Positions 17,335-26,437 of a stretch of 64,000 nt of DNA are shown here, piece by piece. The stretch covers positions 1-64,000 of the forward strand of contig NZ_MDCO01000012.1 of NCBI RefSeq assembly GCF_001746205.1, given 5' to 3'. The translations under genes were made by a program, and so were the position numbers. Below the pieces are notes generated by a model. That model was given only the letters and a program-made list of their open reading frames with translations, was not told the origin of the DNA and searched no databases. The stretch's first letter is position 1, and each line of letters begins with the position of its first letter. This DNA is from Brachyspira hampsonii (GTDB lineage: Bacteria; Spirochaetota; Brachyspiria; Brachyspirales; Brachyspiraceae).

Positions 17335-18129
17335 ATGAAATGTTATATTATAGATGCTTTTGCTGACAGTGTTTTTAAGGGCAATCCTACAGCAGTATGC
17401 ATATTGGATAAAGAAATATCGCATGAACTTATGCAGAATATTGCCTCTGAGAATAATATTTCAGAGACAGTATTTACTATAAAAAATAAGGATAATAATT
17501 ATGATGTTTATTGGTTTACTCCGGAATGTGAAATAGATTTCTGCGGACACGCTGTACTTGCTGTAGGATATGCTATATTAAATTTTAATGAGAGAGATTC
17601 TAATTCAGTTAATTTAAATACTAAAGAGGGTATATTAACTATTAAGAAAAATGGTGATTTATATGAAATGGATACCCCTAAATATAATTTGAAGACTATG
17701 AATATTACAGATGATATAATAGAAGCTATAGGAGGCATTAAACCTATTGAAGCATATATTGGACGTGATATAGTATGCGTATTAGAAGATGAAAATCAGG
17801 TTATAAATGCAAAAGTTAATTTAGAAAAAATAAAGCAGATAGACGGATTATTATTTCATATTACATCTATCGTGAAAGATAAATCTAATATTAATTATGA
17901 TTGCGTAACTAGAACTTTTGCTCCGAAACTAGATGTTGATGAGGTTGATGTATGCGGTTCTGGTCATTGTCATATTATACCATTACTATCTTCTAAATTA
18001 AATAAATATTATTTTGAGGCATTTCAATATTCTAAAAGAACGGGAGTATTATACTGCAATATAAAAGATAATAAACTTACTATATCAGGCAAAGCATGTT
18101 TATACTGCATTTCGGAGCTATTTGTTTAG
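17335..18129 (+). CDS. PhzF-family isomerase-like protein
   Basis: A 264-residue PhzF-like protein (diaminopimelate-epimerase fold). Visible family motifs: DAFADSVFKGNPTAVCIL at the N-terminus, ENNISETVFT with the catalytic Glu near residue 45, FCGHAVLA near 72 and CGSGHCHIIP near 205. Most PhzF proteins have no known substrate. Lying between a TPP-regulated transporter and thiM, it probably acts on a thiamin precursor or breakdown product, but this is inference. A strong AGGAG lies upstream of the ATG. Confidence 0.87.
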   Translation: MKCYIIDAFADSVFKGNPTAVCILDKEISHELMQNIASENNISETVFTIKNKDNNYDVYWFTPECEIDFCGHAVLAVGYAILNFNERDSNSVNLNTKEGILTIKKNGDLYEMDTPKYNLKTMNITDDIIEAIGGIKPIEAYIGRDIVCVLEDENQVINAKVNLEKIKQIDGLLFHITSIVKDKSNINYDCVTRTFAPKLDVDEVDVCGSGHCHIIPLLSSKLNKYYFEAFQYSKRTGVLYCNIKDNKLTISGKACLYCISELFV

Positions 18130-18204
18130 TAAATATAATTAGCAAAAATATAATAATAAAAAAATCAAAAATAATTTAAGAATAGAATTATAAGGAGTAA
18201 ATAT

Positions 18205-18999
18205 ATGAGTACATTAAAAGATGAAATATTTAAAGCAATTACTGATATGAAAGCTAAAAGCCCATTGGTTCATAATATAACAAATTATGTTGTTATGCAA
18301 ATTACAGCTAATGCCTTGCTTGCGGTAGGTGCTTCCCCTGTTATGACAAATGAAAAAGAAGAGTTTGAAGATATGCTTTCTATAGCTTCATCGCTTGTTA
18401 TTAATATAGGTACTTTGACAAAACTTTCTATAGAGGCTATGCATAGTGCTTGTTCTATAGCAAATAAAAAAAATGTTCCATTTGTTCTTGACCCTGTAGG
18501 AGCAGGAGCTACAAAATTAAGAACTAAAACTGCTATAGATATAATCAAAAATTATAATCCTAAAGTGATAAGAGGAAATGCCTCTGAGATAATGGTTCTT
18601 GCAGGTGATAGTATCAAAACCAAAGGAGTAGACAGCACTGCTAATGTTAATATGGCTTTGGAGGCTGGCAAACATTTAGCTAAAGAGTATAATACTGTTG
18701 TAAGTATAAGCGGAGAAACTGATATTGTAACAGATGGAAATAGAGTTTTATATGTAAGCGGAGGCTCTCCTTTAATGCCTTTAAATACTGGTATGGGCTG
18801 TACTTCTACTGCAATTACTGCTGCTATGCTTGCGGTGTCTGAACCTTTAATTGCTGCTTCTTCTGCTATGTGTATAATGGCTGAGGCTGGAGATATGGCT
18901 TCAAAAAAGGCAGATGCTCCTGCTAGTTTTGCTGTTTCATTCATTGATGAGCTTTATAAACTTAATATAAGTAATGCTTCTAATAGAGTAAGAGAATAA
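18205..18999 (+). CDS. thiM: Hydroxyethylthiazole kinase
   Basis: A 264-residue ThiM, which phosphorylates 4-methyl-5-(2-hydroxyethyl)thiazole for thiamin salvage. Typical segments: SPLVHNITNYVVMQITANALLAVGASPVM at the start (given here in pieces: SPLVHNITNYVV, GASPVM), FVLDPVGAGA near residue 95, VIRGNASEIMVLAG near 120 and GMGCTSTAITAAMLAV near 196 with the catalytic Cys. It is the third gene behind the TPP riboswitch, 75 bp after the PhzF gene, with AAGGAG upstream. thiD and thiE are not in the window. Confidence 0.95.
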   Translation: MSTLKDEIFKAITDMKAKSPLVHNITNYVVMQITANALLAVGASPVMTNEKEEFEDMLSIASSLVINIGTLTKLSIEAMHSACSIANKKNVPFVLDPVGAGATKLRTKTAIDIIKNYNPKVIRGNASEIMVLAGDSIKTKGVDSTANVNMALEAGKHLAKEYNTVVSISGETDIVTDGNRVLYVSGGSPLMPLNTGMGCTSTAITAAMLAVSEPLIAASSAMCIMAEAGDMASKKADAPASFAVSFIDELYKLNISNASNRVRE

Positions 19000-19086
19000 T
19001 ATTTTAATTGATATAATTTAATAAAGAATAAATATTTCAAAACAATATATAAATTAATTGACTTTTTATTATTGGGAGTTGCTAAT

Positions 19087-19122
19087 AAACAATGGGCTTT
19101 TTTATATTAAAGTCCATTGTTT
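19087..19122. terminator. Bidirectional terminator between thiM and the BASS transporter
   Basis: AAACAATGGGCTTT (19087-19100) pairs with AAAGTCCATTGTTT (19109-19122) in a 14-bp stem with one G-T pair and an 8-nt loop. T-rich sequence follows on the plus strand (GTTTTTTG). It separates two convergent genes and can serve both. Confidence 0.85.
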
Positions 19123-19147
19123 AAGAGTTTTTTGTTTATTATAATTG

Positions 19148-20086
19148 CTAATCTTTTATTTTGGCTGCCATTATATTCGCTGCTATCGAGCCTGATATAT
19201 TATGCCATACGCTGAATATTGCTCCCGGTACTGTTGCTAATGCCATAGATGCAAAATGTGTTGCTGCTAAAGAAGTGGCAAGTCCAGAGTTCTGCATTCC
19301 TACTTCTATGGATACTGCCTTGCATTTTGAATTACTTAATCTAAATAATTTACCTAATAAATAACCTAGCAAGTATCCCAAACAATTATGAAGAACAACT
19401 ACTATTATAACTAAATAACCAACCTGCATTAATCTTTGTGAATTAGCAGATACTACAGCAGCTACTATTGCTACAATCGCAAGTACAGATATTAAAGGAA
19501 GTATTTCTTTTATACTGCTTGTAAACTTATAAAAGAATTTATTTATTAAAAAACCTAAAGCTATAGGCAGTATAACAACCTGAACTATTGATATAAACAT
19601 GCTAAAAGCATTAACATCAACCTTTTGTCCTGCATATAGAAGTGTCAGAAGCGGAGTTGCAAAAGGAGCAAGTATTGTTGATACAGAAGTCATACCAACA
19701 GATAATGCCACATCTCCATTTGCTAAATATGTCATAACATTTGAAGAAGTACCTCCCGGACAAGTACCTACAAGTATAACTCCTACAGCAAGTTCTGCCG
19801 GAAGTTTAAATGCAATAGAAAGTAAATATGCAAGTAAAGGCATTATTGTAAACTGAGCTATAGCTCCTATTATAATATCTTTTGGTCTTGTAAATACCAC
19901 TTTGAAATCTTCAAGTTTTAATGTAAGCCCCATACCAAACATTACTATCATTAAGAGATAATTAACATAACTCGTCTTTATGAAACTTACTGTTTTTGGA
20001 AAGAATAATGATACAGCAGCTACTATTAATACAATTACTGCCATGTACTTTCCAAAAAAATTACTTATTTGTTTTAATGTTTTCAT
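19148..20086 (-). CDS. Bile acid:sodium symporter family (BASS) transporter
   Basis: A 312-residue membrane protein with about nine or ten hydrophobic segments. The motifs MFGMGLTLKLEDF (near 50), GTCPGGTSSNVMTYLANGD (near 108) and the late EVGMQNSGLATSLA (near 262) are those of BASS transporters, sodium-coupled carriers of organic anions including keto acids and pantoate in other organisms. It begins 29 bp after the alcohol dehydrogenase-like gene on the same strand and is likely co-transcribed. The substrate is unknown. Confidence 0.88.
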   Translation of the reverse strand: MKTLKQISNFFGKYMAVIVLIVAAVSLFFPKTVSFIKTSYVNYLLMIVMFGMGLTLKLEDFKVVFTRPKDIIIGAIAQFTIMPLLAYLLSIAFKLPAELAVGVILVGTCPGGTSSNVMTYLANGDVALSVGMTSVSTILAPFATPLLTLLYAGQKVDVNAFSMFISIVQVVILPIALGFLINKFFYKFTSSIKEILPLISVLAIVAIVAAVVSANSQRLMQVGYLVIIVVVLHNCLGYLLGYLLGKLFRLSNSKCKAVSIEVGMQNSGLATSLAATHFASMALATVPGAIFSVWHNISGSIAANIMAAKIKD

Positions 20087-20115
20087 TTTTTTATCCTTAA
20101 TTGTATTTTTATATT

Positions 20116-21201
20116 TTATTTTATGTACTTACTATTATTGTACTGTTCTAAATCTATAATAGCTTTTAATATCATTTCTTTATCAGCTTTAGATGTACTT
20201 ATATTTAAATCATCAAGAGCAAGTGTACCGTCTAATGCAGTATTAAAATCTTCATCTTCTAAACTAAAATTATTTATGCCTATATCTTTTAAGCAGGTAG
20301 GAAGAGACATAAATTTATTAAACTTAAAAATATCCTCTCTGGCATCGTATTGTTTATCCATAGTAAGAAGCAGTAATATACCATATGATACTAATTCGCC
20401 ATGCAGTAATTTTTCTCCTATTCTTTTTAATTTTGTTAATTCGTTATGCAAAGACATATGATAATTATCTTTTATCATTACAGATGTTAAGCCTACTGTG
20501 TATATTATATGAAGTATAACTCTGTTTAGAACATCCGACGATTTTTTATTTCTAAAATCATCTACAGCTTCTGAATAATATTTTAATATATCATTAGAGC
20601 AGTTTTTTATAACTTCTATACCTAAGAAATTTTTGTAATTTAAATTTTCATCTCTTGTATATAATAATGCTTCATACTGTTTAGAAAGTGCATCTGATAT
20701 ACCGGCTATAAAATAATTTTCAGGAGAGTTTAATATAACATCAGTATTTATAAATGTATGTAAAGGCGGTCTTTTCAAATTAAACATTTCTCTAAAACTT
20801 CCGTCATTATGATATATAACAGATGAACAAGTTACAGCAGCACAGTTTGAAGCTAATGTTGGAAATGTAAATACAGGCTTATTCATCATATCGGCTAAAA
20901 CCTTTGATGTATCTAATGCTCTTCCGCCTCCTACAGCAAATATCATATCGGCTTCTATAACTGCTTTTTTTTCTTTAAGGAAATCTACATTTTCAAAAGT
21001 TGAATTTCCGCCATAGTGAAGCATTCCAGTTATACTTATGTCTTTTATATTATGTAGTATAAGCTCTATTGATGCCTGAAGAGATTTTTTGCCGGATATT
21101 ATAACAGCTTTTTTTCCATAATTTGAACATATATCATATATATATTGATAAGCGTCTTTTCCTATACTAAAATTAGGTAAAAATAAATTTTCTGTACTCA
21201 T
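20116..21201 (-). CDS. Iron-containing alcohol dehydrogenase-family oxidoreductase
   Basis: A 361-residue member of the group III iron-type dehydrogenases, closest in style to glycerol dehydrogenase and hydroxycarboxylate dehydrogenase (YbdH/HcxA). FAVGGGRALDTSKVLAD (near 90) is the NAD-binding loop, and PTLASNCAAVTCSSVIY (near 115) is the substrate region. Metal ligands are expected at the Asp near 168 (GISDALSKQYEA), a later His (SLHNELTK) and HGELVSYG. It lies upstream of the BASS gene in one likely operon. Reduction of a 2-keto acid is one possibility. Confidence 0.82.
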   Translation of the reverse strand: MSTENLFLPNFSIGKDAYQYIYDICSNYGKKAVIISGKKSLQASIELILHNIKDISITGMLHYGGNSTFENVDFLKEKKAVIEADMIFAVGGGRALDTSKVLADMMNKPVFTFPTLASNCAAVTCSSVIYHNDGSFREMFNLKRPPLHTFINTDVILNSPENYFIAGISDALSKQYEALLYTRDENLNYKNFLGIEVIKNCSNDILKYYSEAVDDFRNKKSSDVLNRVILHIIYTVGLTSVMIKDNYHMSLHNELTKLKRIGEKLLHGELVSYGILLLLTMDKQYDAREDIFKFNKFMSLPTCLKDIGINNFSLEDEDFNTALDGTLALDDLNISTSKADKEMILKAIIDLEQYNNSKYIK

Positions 21202-21551
21202 TTTTCAATCCTTTTAATTAATTTTATTATTTAAAATTTTAAGTAAGTTATTTTTTAATTCATTAAATTATTTTATTATATAATGTCTTTCTTTCTATCA
21301 CATCTATTGAAATTAATAATTAATAATTAATAATCATATTTTTCTCCTTATCAAAAATTTTTTTATTTAAAATAAATTTAGTCTATGCTTATATCAGCTA
21401 TAAACTAAACAATTTTTATCCTGGCTTAAAAGATAGGAACCAAGCAGTCTGTAATATTAATTTTGTATAATGACTTTTAGATTATTAGTGCTTTTATTTG
21501 ATGTTATAGTTAAGAGAATAAACTATAACATCAATTTGTTTTCATTAAAAA
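21202..21551. other. 350-bp gap between ilvD and the dehydrogenase gene, with a hairpin
   Basis: No gene is visible. A perfect 14-bp inverted repeat (21498-21511 with 21521-21534, 9-nt loop) lies 18 bp past the ilvD stop and is probably its 3' stem-loop or terminator, though no T-run follows on the minus strand. The segment 21420-21455 is less AT-rich than its surroundings and contains GGCTT/AAGCC-type pairing. It could be part of a leader of the minus-strand dehydrogenase gene, but I match it to no known riboswitch. Confidence 0.5.
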
Positions 21552-23234
21552 TTATTTTAATATAGCACCAGTATTAGCAGACTGAACAAGTTTTCTATAT
21601 CTTCCAAGCCAGCCTCTAATTTCTTCTAAAGGTTTAATAGGAATCTCTTTTCTTCTTTTTTCCATTTCTTCATCAGAGATTTCTAAATTGATTTTATGAT
21701 TAGGAATATCTATACTTATGATGTCATTTTCTTTTATAAAAGCTATTTCTCCGCCGCTTGCAGCCTCTGGAGAAACGTGTCCTATAGAAGCACCCCTTGA
21801 AGCACCAGAGAATCTTCCGTCAGTGATTAAAGCAACATCTTTATCCAGTTTCATACCAGCAAGAGCAGAAGTAGGGTTAAGCATTTCACGCATACCAGGT
21901 CCGCCTTTAGGTCCTTCATATCTTATAACTACAACATCGCCTTTATTTATTTTACCAGCGTATATAGCAGCTATTGCAGATTCTTCACTGTCAAATACTC
22001 TTGCAGGTCCTTTATGTACAAGCATTTCATCAGCAACAGCAGAACGTTTAACAACGCATCCGTCTTTGGCTATATTGCCCCAAAGTATGGCAATTCCTCC
22101 TGTTTTGCTGTAAGGATTTTCTATATTTCTTAAAACATTATTATTTTTATTAACAGCATCTTTTATATTTTCAGCTATTGTTTTACCTGTAGCAGTAAGA
22201 AGCGAAGTATTTATAAATCCGCCTTTATCAAGCTCTTTCATAACAGCAGGTATTCCGCCGGCTTTGTATAAATCTTCTATATAGTTATGACCTGCAGGTG
22301 CTAAATGACACAAATTAGGAGTGCGGTCGCTTACTTCATTAATAGTTTTTAAATCTATTGGTATACCAGCCTCATTTGCTATTGCAAGCAAGTGAAGTAC
22401 ACTGTTTGTAGAGCAGCCCAATGCCATATCCACAGCAAGAGCATTTTTGAATGATTCCGGAGTTATTATATCTAATGGTTTTATATTGTTTTTTAATAAT
22501 TCCATAACCTGTATGCCAGCTTTTTTAGCAAGTAAAGTTCTCGCAGAATATACTGCAGGTATTGTTCCGTTTCCGGGAAGTGCTATACCCAAAGCCTCAG
22601 AAAGACAGTTCATACTATTAGCAGTATACATACCAGCACAAGAACCGCAGCTTGGACAAGTATTTTGTGCATATTCTTCTAATTCAGCATCGTTTATAAG
22701 ATTAGCCTTTTTTGCTCCTACAGCTTCAAATATATTAGATAAACTTATTTTCTCATCGCCATGATCGCCCGGAAGCATAGCTCCTCCGCTTATTACTATG
22801 CCCGGTATATTCATTCTTAAAAGTCCCATTATCATACCCGGAACTATCTTATCGCAGTTAGGTACTAGTACAACTCCGTCTAAACCATGTGCTATAACCA
22901 TACTTTCAACAGAATCAGCTATTAACTCTCTTGAAGGAAGCGAATATTTCATTCCTAAATGTCCCATAGCTATACCATCGCATACTCCTATTGAAGGTAT
23001 AAGTATTGGAGTTCCTCCGCCTATTAAAACTCCAGCTTTAACAGCCTGAGAGAGTTTATCAAGATGTATATGTCCTGGTACAATTTCACTATATGCAGAA
23101 ATAATTCCAATCAGAGGTCTTTTTAATTCTTCATCTGTATAACCCATAGAGTAGAATAATGATCTGTTAGGTGCTCTTTCATCACCTTTTAATACTCTGT
23201 CGCTTCTTAAAGAACTATTTTCTCTGAAACTCAT
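21552..23234 (-). CDS. ilvD: Dihydroxy-acid dehydratase
   Basis: A 560-residue IlvD, the iron-sulfur dehydratase that makes 2-keto acids in valine, isoleucine and pantothenate synthesis. The cluster-binding cysteines are visible in PNCDK, in [18 protein letters not shown] and in the GCSTNSVLH region. The late GRFSGASRG segment is conserved. The frame extends upstream to 23285, but the ATG at 23234 (MSFREN) has GGAG 8 nt before it and is the likely start. No other ilv genes lie nearby; it appears to be monocistronic. Confidence 0.95.
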   Translation of the reverse strand: MSFRENSSLRSDRVLKGDERAPNRSLFYSMGYTDEELKRPLIGIISAYSEIVPGHIHLDKLSQAVKAGVLIGGGTPILIPSIGVCDGIAMGHLGMKYSLPSRELIADSVESMVIAHGLDGVVLVPNCDKIVPGMIMGLLRMNIPGIVISGGAMLPGDHGDEKISLSNIFEAVGAKKANLINDAELEEYAQNTCPSCGSCAGMYTANSMNCLSEALGIALPGNGTIPAVYSARTLLAKKAGIQVMELLKNNIKPLDIITPESFKNALAVDMALGCSTNSVLHLLAIANEAGIPIDLKTINEVSDRTPNLCHLAPAGHNYIEDLYKAGGIPAVMKELDKGGFINTSLLTATGKTIAENIKDAVNKNNNVLRNIENPYSKTGGIAILWGNIAKDGCVVKRSAVADEMLVHKGPARVFDSEESAIAAIYAGKINKGDVVVIRYEGPKGGPGMREMLNPTSALAGMKLDKDVALITDGRFSGASRGASIGHVSPEAASGGEIAFIKENDIISIDIPNHKINLEISDEEMEKRRKEIPIKPLEEIRGWLGRYRKLVQSANTGAILK

Positions 23235-23546
23235 AATTATTTCTCCGCTTAATAAAATTATTATTTTTGTAAAATTGTAATGCATACATTCTATTAGCAG
23301 AATGATAAAAAATCAAGTATTTTTTTATATTTTTTTATTATAAAATAAATTTGGCGGCTAAAAGTGTTATATAATTAAAAAATATTCGATTAAATTATAT
23401 CTATAATGAGGTTAAGAAAATTCTAATTCTTGGCATTTGATGAGTAGTTTAATTAATTGCTAAAATATTTATATTTAAATTATAATTTAAATATAATTGT
23501 TATATATGTTTTATAATACATTAATATTTTATTAAAAAGTATGATA

Positions 23547-23566
23547 TTAGTATATTAACATACTAA
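23547..23566. promoter_or_regulatory. Perfect palindrome upstream of ferritin
   Basis: TTAGTAT (23547-23553), six bases, then ATACTAA (23560-23566): a perfect 7-bp inverted repeat 68 bp before the ferritin ATG. TTGTTA (23574-23579) and TATAAA (23595-23600) just beyond could be the -35 and -10. The position suits an iron- or peroxide-responsive repressor (Fur/PerR type), but the sequence is not a clear match to either consensus. The remaining 23286-23546 is AT-rich and shows no gene. Confidence 0.45.
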
Positions 23567-23633
23567 AAATCCATTGTTAAAAATGTTAGAGTATTATAAA
23601 CTAATGTTAGTTCAATCTAAAAAGGAGTTTATT

Positions 23634-24149
23634 ATGTCCATAATAAAAGAAGAAACAGTAAAATTATTAAATGAACATTTAAATTTAGAGCATTATTCAG
23701 CTAATTTATATTTTAATATGGCTGGATGGTGCGAAAAGCAGGGGCTTAAAGGATGCAGCAAATTCCTATATAATCATTCAGCAGAAGAGCATACGCATTT
23801 GGAAAAATTCAGAGAATATATCAATAAAGCAGGCGGACAAGCTATAATGGGAGAGATGAAAGCTCCTGAATATAATTTTAATTCTGTTGCAGAGTTATTT
23901 GAAAAAGTGATTAAGCATGAAGAGTATATTACTTCCTGCATTAATAAATTAGTAGGTATAGCAATGGATAGCAAAGATTATGTTACATTGAAGTTTTTAG
24001 AATGGTTTGTTGAAGAGCAGCTTGAAGAAGAAGAATTATTTAATGATATTATAAAGAAAATAAAAATATTAGGAGATTTAGAGGGAAGAAATCTTTATAC
24101 TTTTGATAAGTTCGTAGGCAATTTGGATGCAGAAGAACATAATTCATAA
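23634..24149 (+). CDS. Bacterial non-haem ferritin
   Basis: A 171-residue ferritin, an iron-storage four-helix protein that oxidises and stores iron in a 24-mer cage. LNLEHYSANLYFNMAGWCE gives the first helix with the ferroxidase Glu; SAEEHTHLEKFREYI gives the Glu-x-x-His metal ligands; FVEEQLEEEELF is the fourth-helix ligand region. The frame is open from 23574, but the ATG at 23634 has AAGGAG at the right distance and starts the protein at MSIIKEE. A palindrome upstream may regulate it, and two hairpins follow the stop. Confidence 0.93.
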   Translation: MSIIKEETVKLLNEHLNLEHYSANLYFNMAGWCEKQGLKGCSKFLYNHSAEEHTHLEKFREYINKAGGQAIMGEMKAPEYNFNSVAELFEKVIKHEEYITSCINKLVGIAMDSKDYVTLKFLEWFVEEQLEEEELFNDIIKKIKILGDLEGRNLYTFDKFVGNLDAEEHNS

Positions 24150-24161
24150 TCTCTGATTTAG

Positions 24162-24224
24162 TACCCATTTCATAAATTATGAGATGGGTATAAAAAACAA
24201 GGAGAATTATTCCCCTTGTTTTTA
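24162..24224. terminator. Double hairpin terminator between ferritin and the CMD gene
   Basis: The first stem pairs TACCCATTTCAT (24162-24173) with ATGAGATGGGTA (24179-24190). The second pairs AAAACAAGG (24194-24202) with CCTTGTTTT (24214-24222) and runs into TTATTTTAT. The genes on either side converge, and the second stem has A/T tracts on both sides, so it can act in both directions. Confidence 0.8.
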
Positions 24225-24243
24225 TTTTATAGATAATTAAATA

Positions 24244-24801
24244 TTAATTATTTTTTGTTCTCCAAGTTTCTTTTTCAAACTCGCCTTGTATAGGCACCAA
24301 AGATTCATCTAAATCTATTTTTAATACAGCATTAAAATTGTTAGTAGCCATCATCTGAGCAGCAAAACCAACTATAGTAACTATTTCAGAATCATTGAAA
24401 TGTTTTTTAAGATTATTCATAAGTTCATCAGTTACACCATTAGGATCTTTTACCATCTGCATACCTAATTGTGATAATAATTGTTCTTTTTCATCAAGTT
24501 TAAGATTTTTAGGATCATCCCCTATAGCTTTTAAATCTCTGATAAAGAATAAAGAACAAAGCATACATCCGTTAGTAGTAGAAACAGAATGAGCCAATAT
24601 CATAGCTGCTCTTTTTCCAACTACCTCTACTAATCTGTCGAATGAAACATACCAACCCATAAATGCTTCATAAGTAGCGTAGTCATTTAATAATGCTTTT
24701 TTCATATTTGTAACATTGCCGCTTTTTTTTAATTGATAATCGAAAGCTTCTTTTACTTTACCTGTTGCTTCTTCATATTCCATGAATTTCACTCTAGCCA
24801 T
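24244..24801 (-). CDS. Carboxymuconolactone decarboxylase-like (AhpD-type) protein
   Basis: A 185-residue helical protein of the carboxymuconolactone decarboxylase/AhpD superfamily. The core segment around residues 66-90 (AMILAHSVSTTNGCMLCSLFFIRDL) holds a Cys-x-x-Cys pair and nearby His, the arrangement of alkylhydroperoxidase-like members. The usual role would be peroxide or other thiol-based redox chemistry in the cytoplasm. It lies convergent to ferritin, which would suit an oxidative-stress theme, but this is inference. AGGAG precedes the ATG. Confidence 0.75.
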   Translation of the reverse strand: MARVKFMEYEEATGKVKEAFDYQLKKSGNVTNMKKALLNDYATYEAFMGWYVSFDRLVEVVGKRAAMILAHSVSTTNGCMLCSLFFIRDLKAIGDDPKNLKLDEKEQLLSQLGMQMVKDPNGVTDELMNNLKKHFNDSEIVTIVGFAAQMMATNNFNAVLKIDLDESLVPIQGEFEKETWRTKNN

Positions 24802-24863
24802 AAATAACTCCTTAATTTAAATTTATGATTAATAATTCTATATATTTTATAATAAAAACGAAA

Positions 24864-26321
24864 TTATTCAAAGTCTTTTAAATGCCCTTTTGAAACTTTT
24901 TTAAATGCTCTCAAATAATATTTTATATCATCTAAATCCCTAATTGATAATACTTTATGCATTAAAAACTGCGGAGTAAAGCTAAGATTATAAAGTTTTT
25001 GTACCCATTCTTTTATTTTTTCTTCGCCAACATCGGTCTTCATTATAGCACTGCGCATATCATAATCTTCCCAATTTTCTGTAGTAAGCCAATTTTCTTT
25101 TTTACATTGATTGAATAATTCAGTACCCGGATACGGAATTATTATTGTAGCCTGCATAGTTTTAGCATAACCTTTAAGAAGAAGTTTTTTAGTAAGTTCA
25201 TAAGTTTTTTCAATATCTTCTTCAGTTTCCCAAGGATAACCTAGCATTACTGTAATATGAGGAGAAAGCCCAGCATCTGATGCCGCCTTACAAGACGGAA
25301 GGATTTCTTCAACCTTATTTCCTTTTTTCAGTATGTCTAATGTATTTTGACTTGCTGATTCCAAACCAAATAATAAAAATCTAAATCCAGCCTTTTTCAT
25401 AAGTCTGTATTCATCTTCATTACAAGCCCCAAAACGCATATTGCAGTCTATATTAACTTTTTTATTTAGTTTTTTATCTATCATAAAATTACAAAAATCA
25501 TTAAGCCATTTTTTTACAGGAAAGCAGCCTGTATCGTCCATTATCTCTCTTATATTATATTTATTATAAAGAAACTCCACCTCATCAACAACATTTTCAG
25601 CAGTTCTGGCACGGAAATTAGTATATATTCCAGTCCAAGAGCAGAAAGTACATCTATGATGCCAGCAGTCTCTTCCAGCCATTATATAAGTGCCCGGTAT
25701 TCTTTTGAAGTTTCCATTATCATAAGCATATCTTTTCCACTGGGTTAAATCTCTGTCTATAAATGGAAGGCTTTTTAAATCATGCCTTAATTCAAAAAAT
25801 CCTGTATTTTTTATATTATTATTTTCTCTGTAGTATATGCCTTTTTCTAACTGTGCTTTTCCATTAAGATATTCTATTAAGTTTAAAAGAAGAAAATCAT
25901 AATCCCCTCCCATTAATAAATAATCTATCTTACAGTTATTCATAGTCTCTTCCGGCATCGCAGTAACATGATCTCCAGCAATAACTATTATCATATTTGG
26001 GTATTTAGCTTTTAAATCATCAGCTATTTTCCATGCCTTGTATATAACAGGAGTTTTTACCTCAAAAAACAATAAATCTGGTGTCTTTTCATCTAAATAT
26101 TTATACCATTGTTCTGTTGTCATATTTCTAGCAATAGCATCAACAAAGTCAACTTCATAGCCTGCATTTTTTATCATAGTTGCTGCAGTAGCTGGTACTA
26201 CAGGATAAATATATGTTGGGCTTTTGAACCATTGAAATTGTCTGTTCTGTGATAATAATGCTACTCCTCTGTCGCTTTCAAATGGAGGATAACCTATATA
26301 TATTTTATTTATTTTATTCAT
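24864..26321 (-). CDS. B12-binding-domain radical SAM protein
   Basis: A 485-residue protein of the cobalamin-binding radical SAM class (BchE-like). Residues 8-150 form the B12-binding-like domain (IGYPPFESDRG; YEVDFVDAI). The radical SAM domain starts near residue 212 with AGRDCWHHRCTFCSW. The cysteines here are spaced C-x4-C-x2-C rather than the usual C-x3-C-x2-C. MLGYPWETEEDI near 358 is the later conserved segment. Such proteins methylate or rearrange unreactive carbons; the substrate cannot be read from its neighbours. The thpR gene upstream is not functionally related. Confidence 0.82.
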   Translation of the reverse strand: MNKINKIYIGYPPFESDRGVALLSQNRQFQWFKSPTYIYPVVPATAATMIKNAGYEVDFVDAIARNMTTEQWYKYLDEKTPDLLFFEVKTPVIYKAWKIADDLKAKYPNMIIVIAGDHVTAMPEETMNNCKIDYLLMGGDYDFLLLNLIEYLNGKAQLEKGIYYRENNNIKNTGFFELRHDLKSLPFIDRDLTQWKRYAYDNGNFKRIPGTYIMAGRDCWHHRCTFCSWTGIYTNFRARTAENVVDEVEFLYNKYNIREIMDDTGCFPVKKWLNDFCNFMIDKKLNKKVNIDCNMRFGACNEDEYRLMKKAGFRFLLFGLESASQNTLDILKKGNKVEEILPSCKAASDAGLSPHITVMLGYPWETEEDIEKTYELTKKLLLKGYAKTMQATIIIPYPGTELFNQCKKENWLTTENWEDYDMRSAIMKTDVGEEKIKEWVQKLYNLSFTPQFLMHKVLSIRDLDDIKYYLRAFKKVSKGHLKDFE

Positions 26322-26437
26322 AAATTAATTTACCTTTATAATCTAATTTTGTATCTTATTAAAAAATTATTTATTATGTTTATTTTTAGATTATACTTTA
26401 ATTAATAAAAATGTAAATGATTGATTTAATTATATAA

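Noticed and set aside
18552-18944. Long minus-strand frame over thiM
   Set aside because: It overlaps a well-supported thiM in full, has no ribosome-binding site and shows no family motif; the same holds for long antisense frames over ilvD, the aldehyde dehydrogenase and dpaL.
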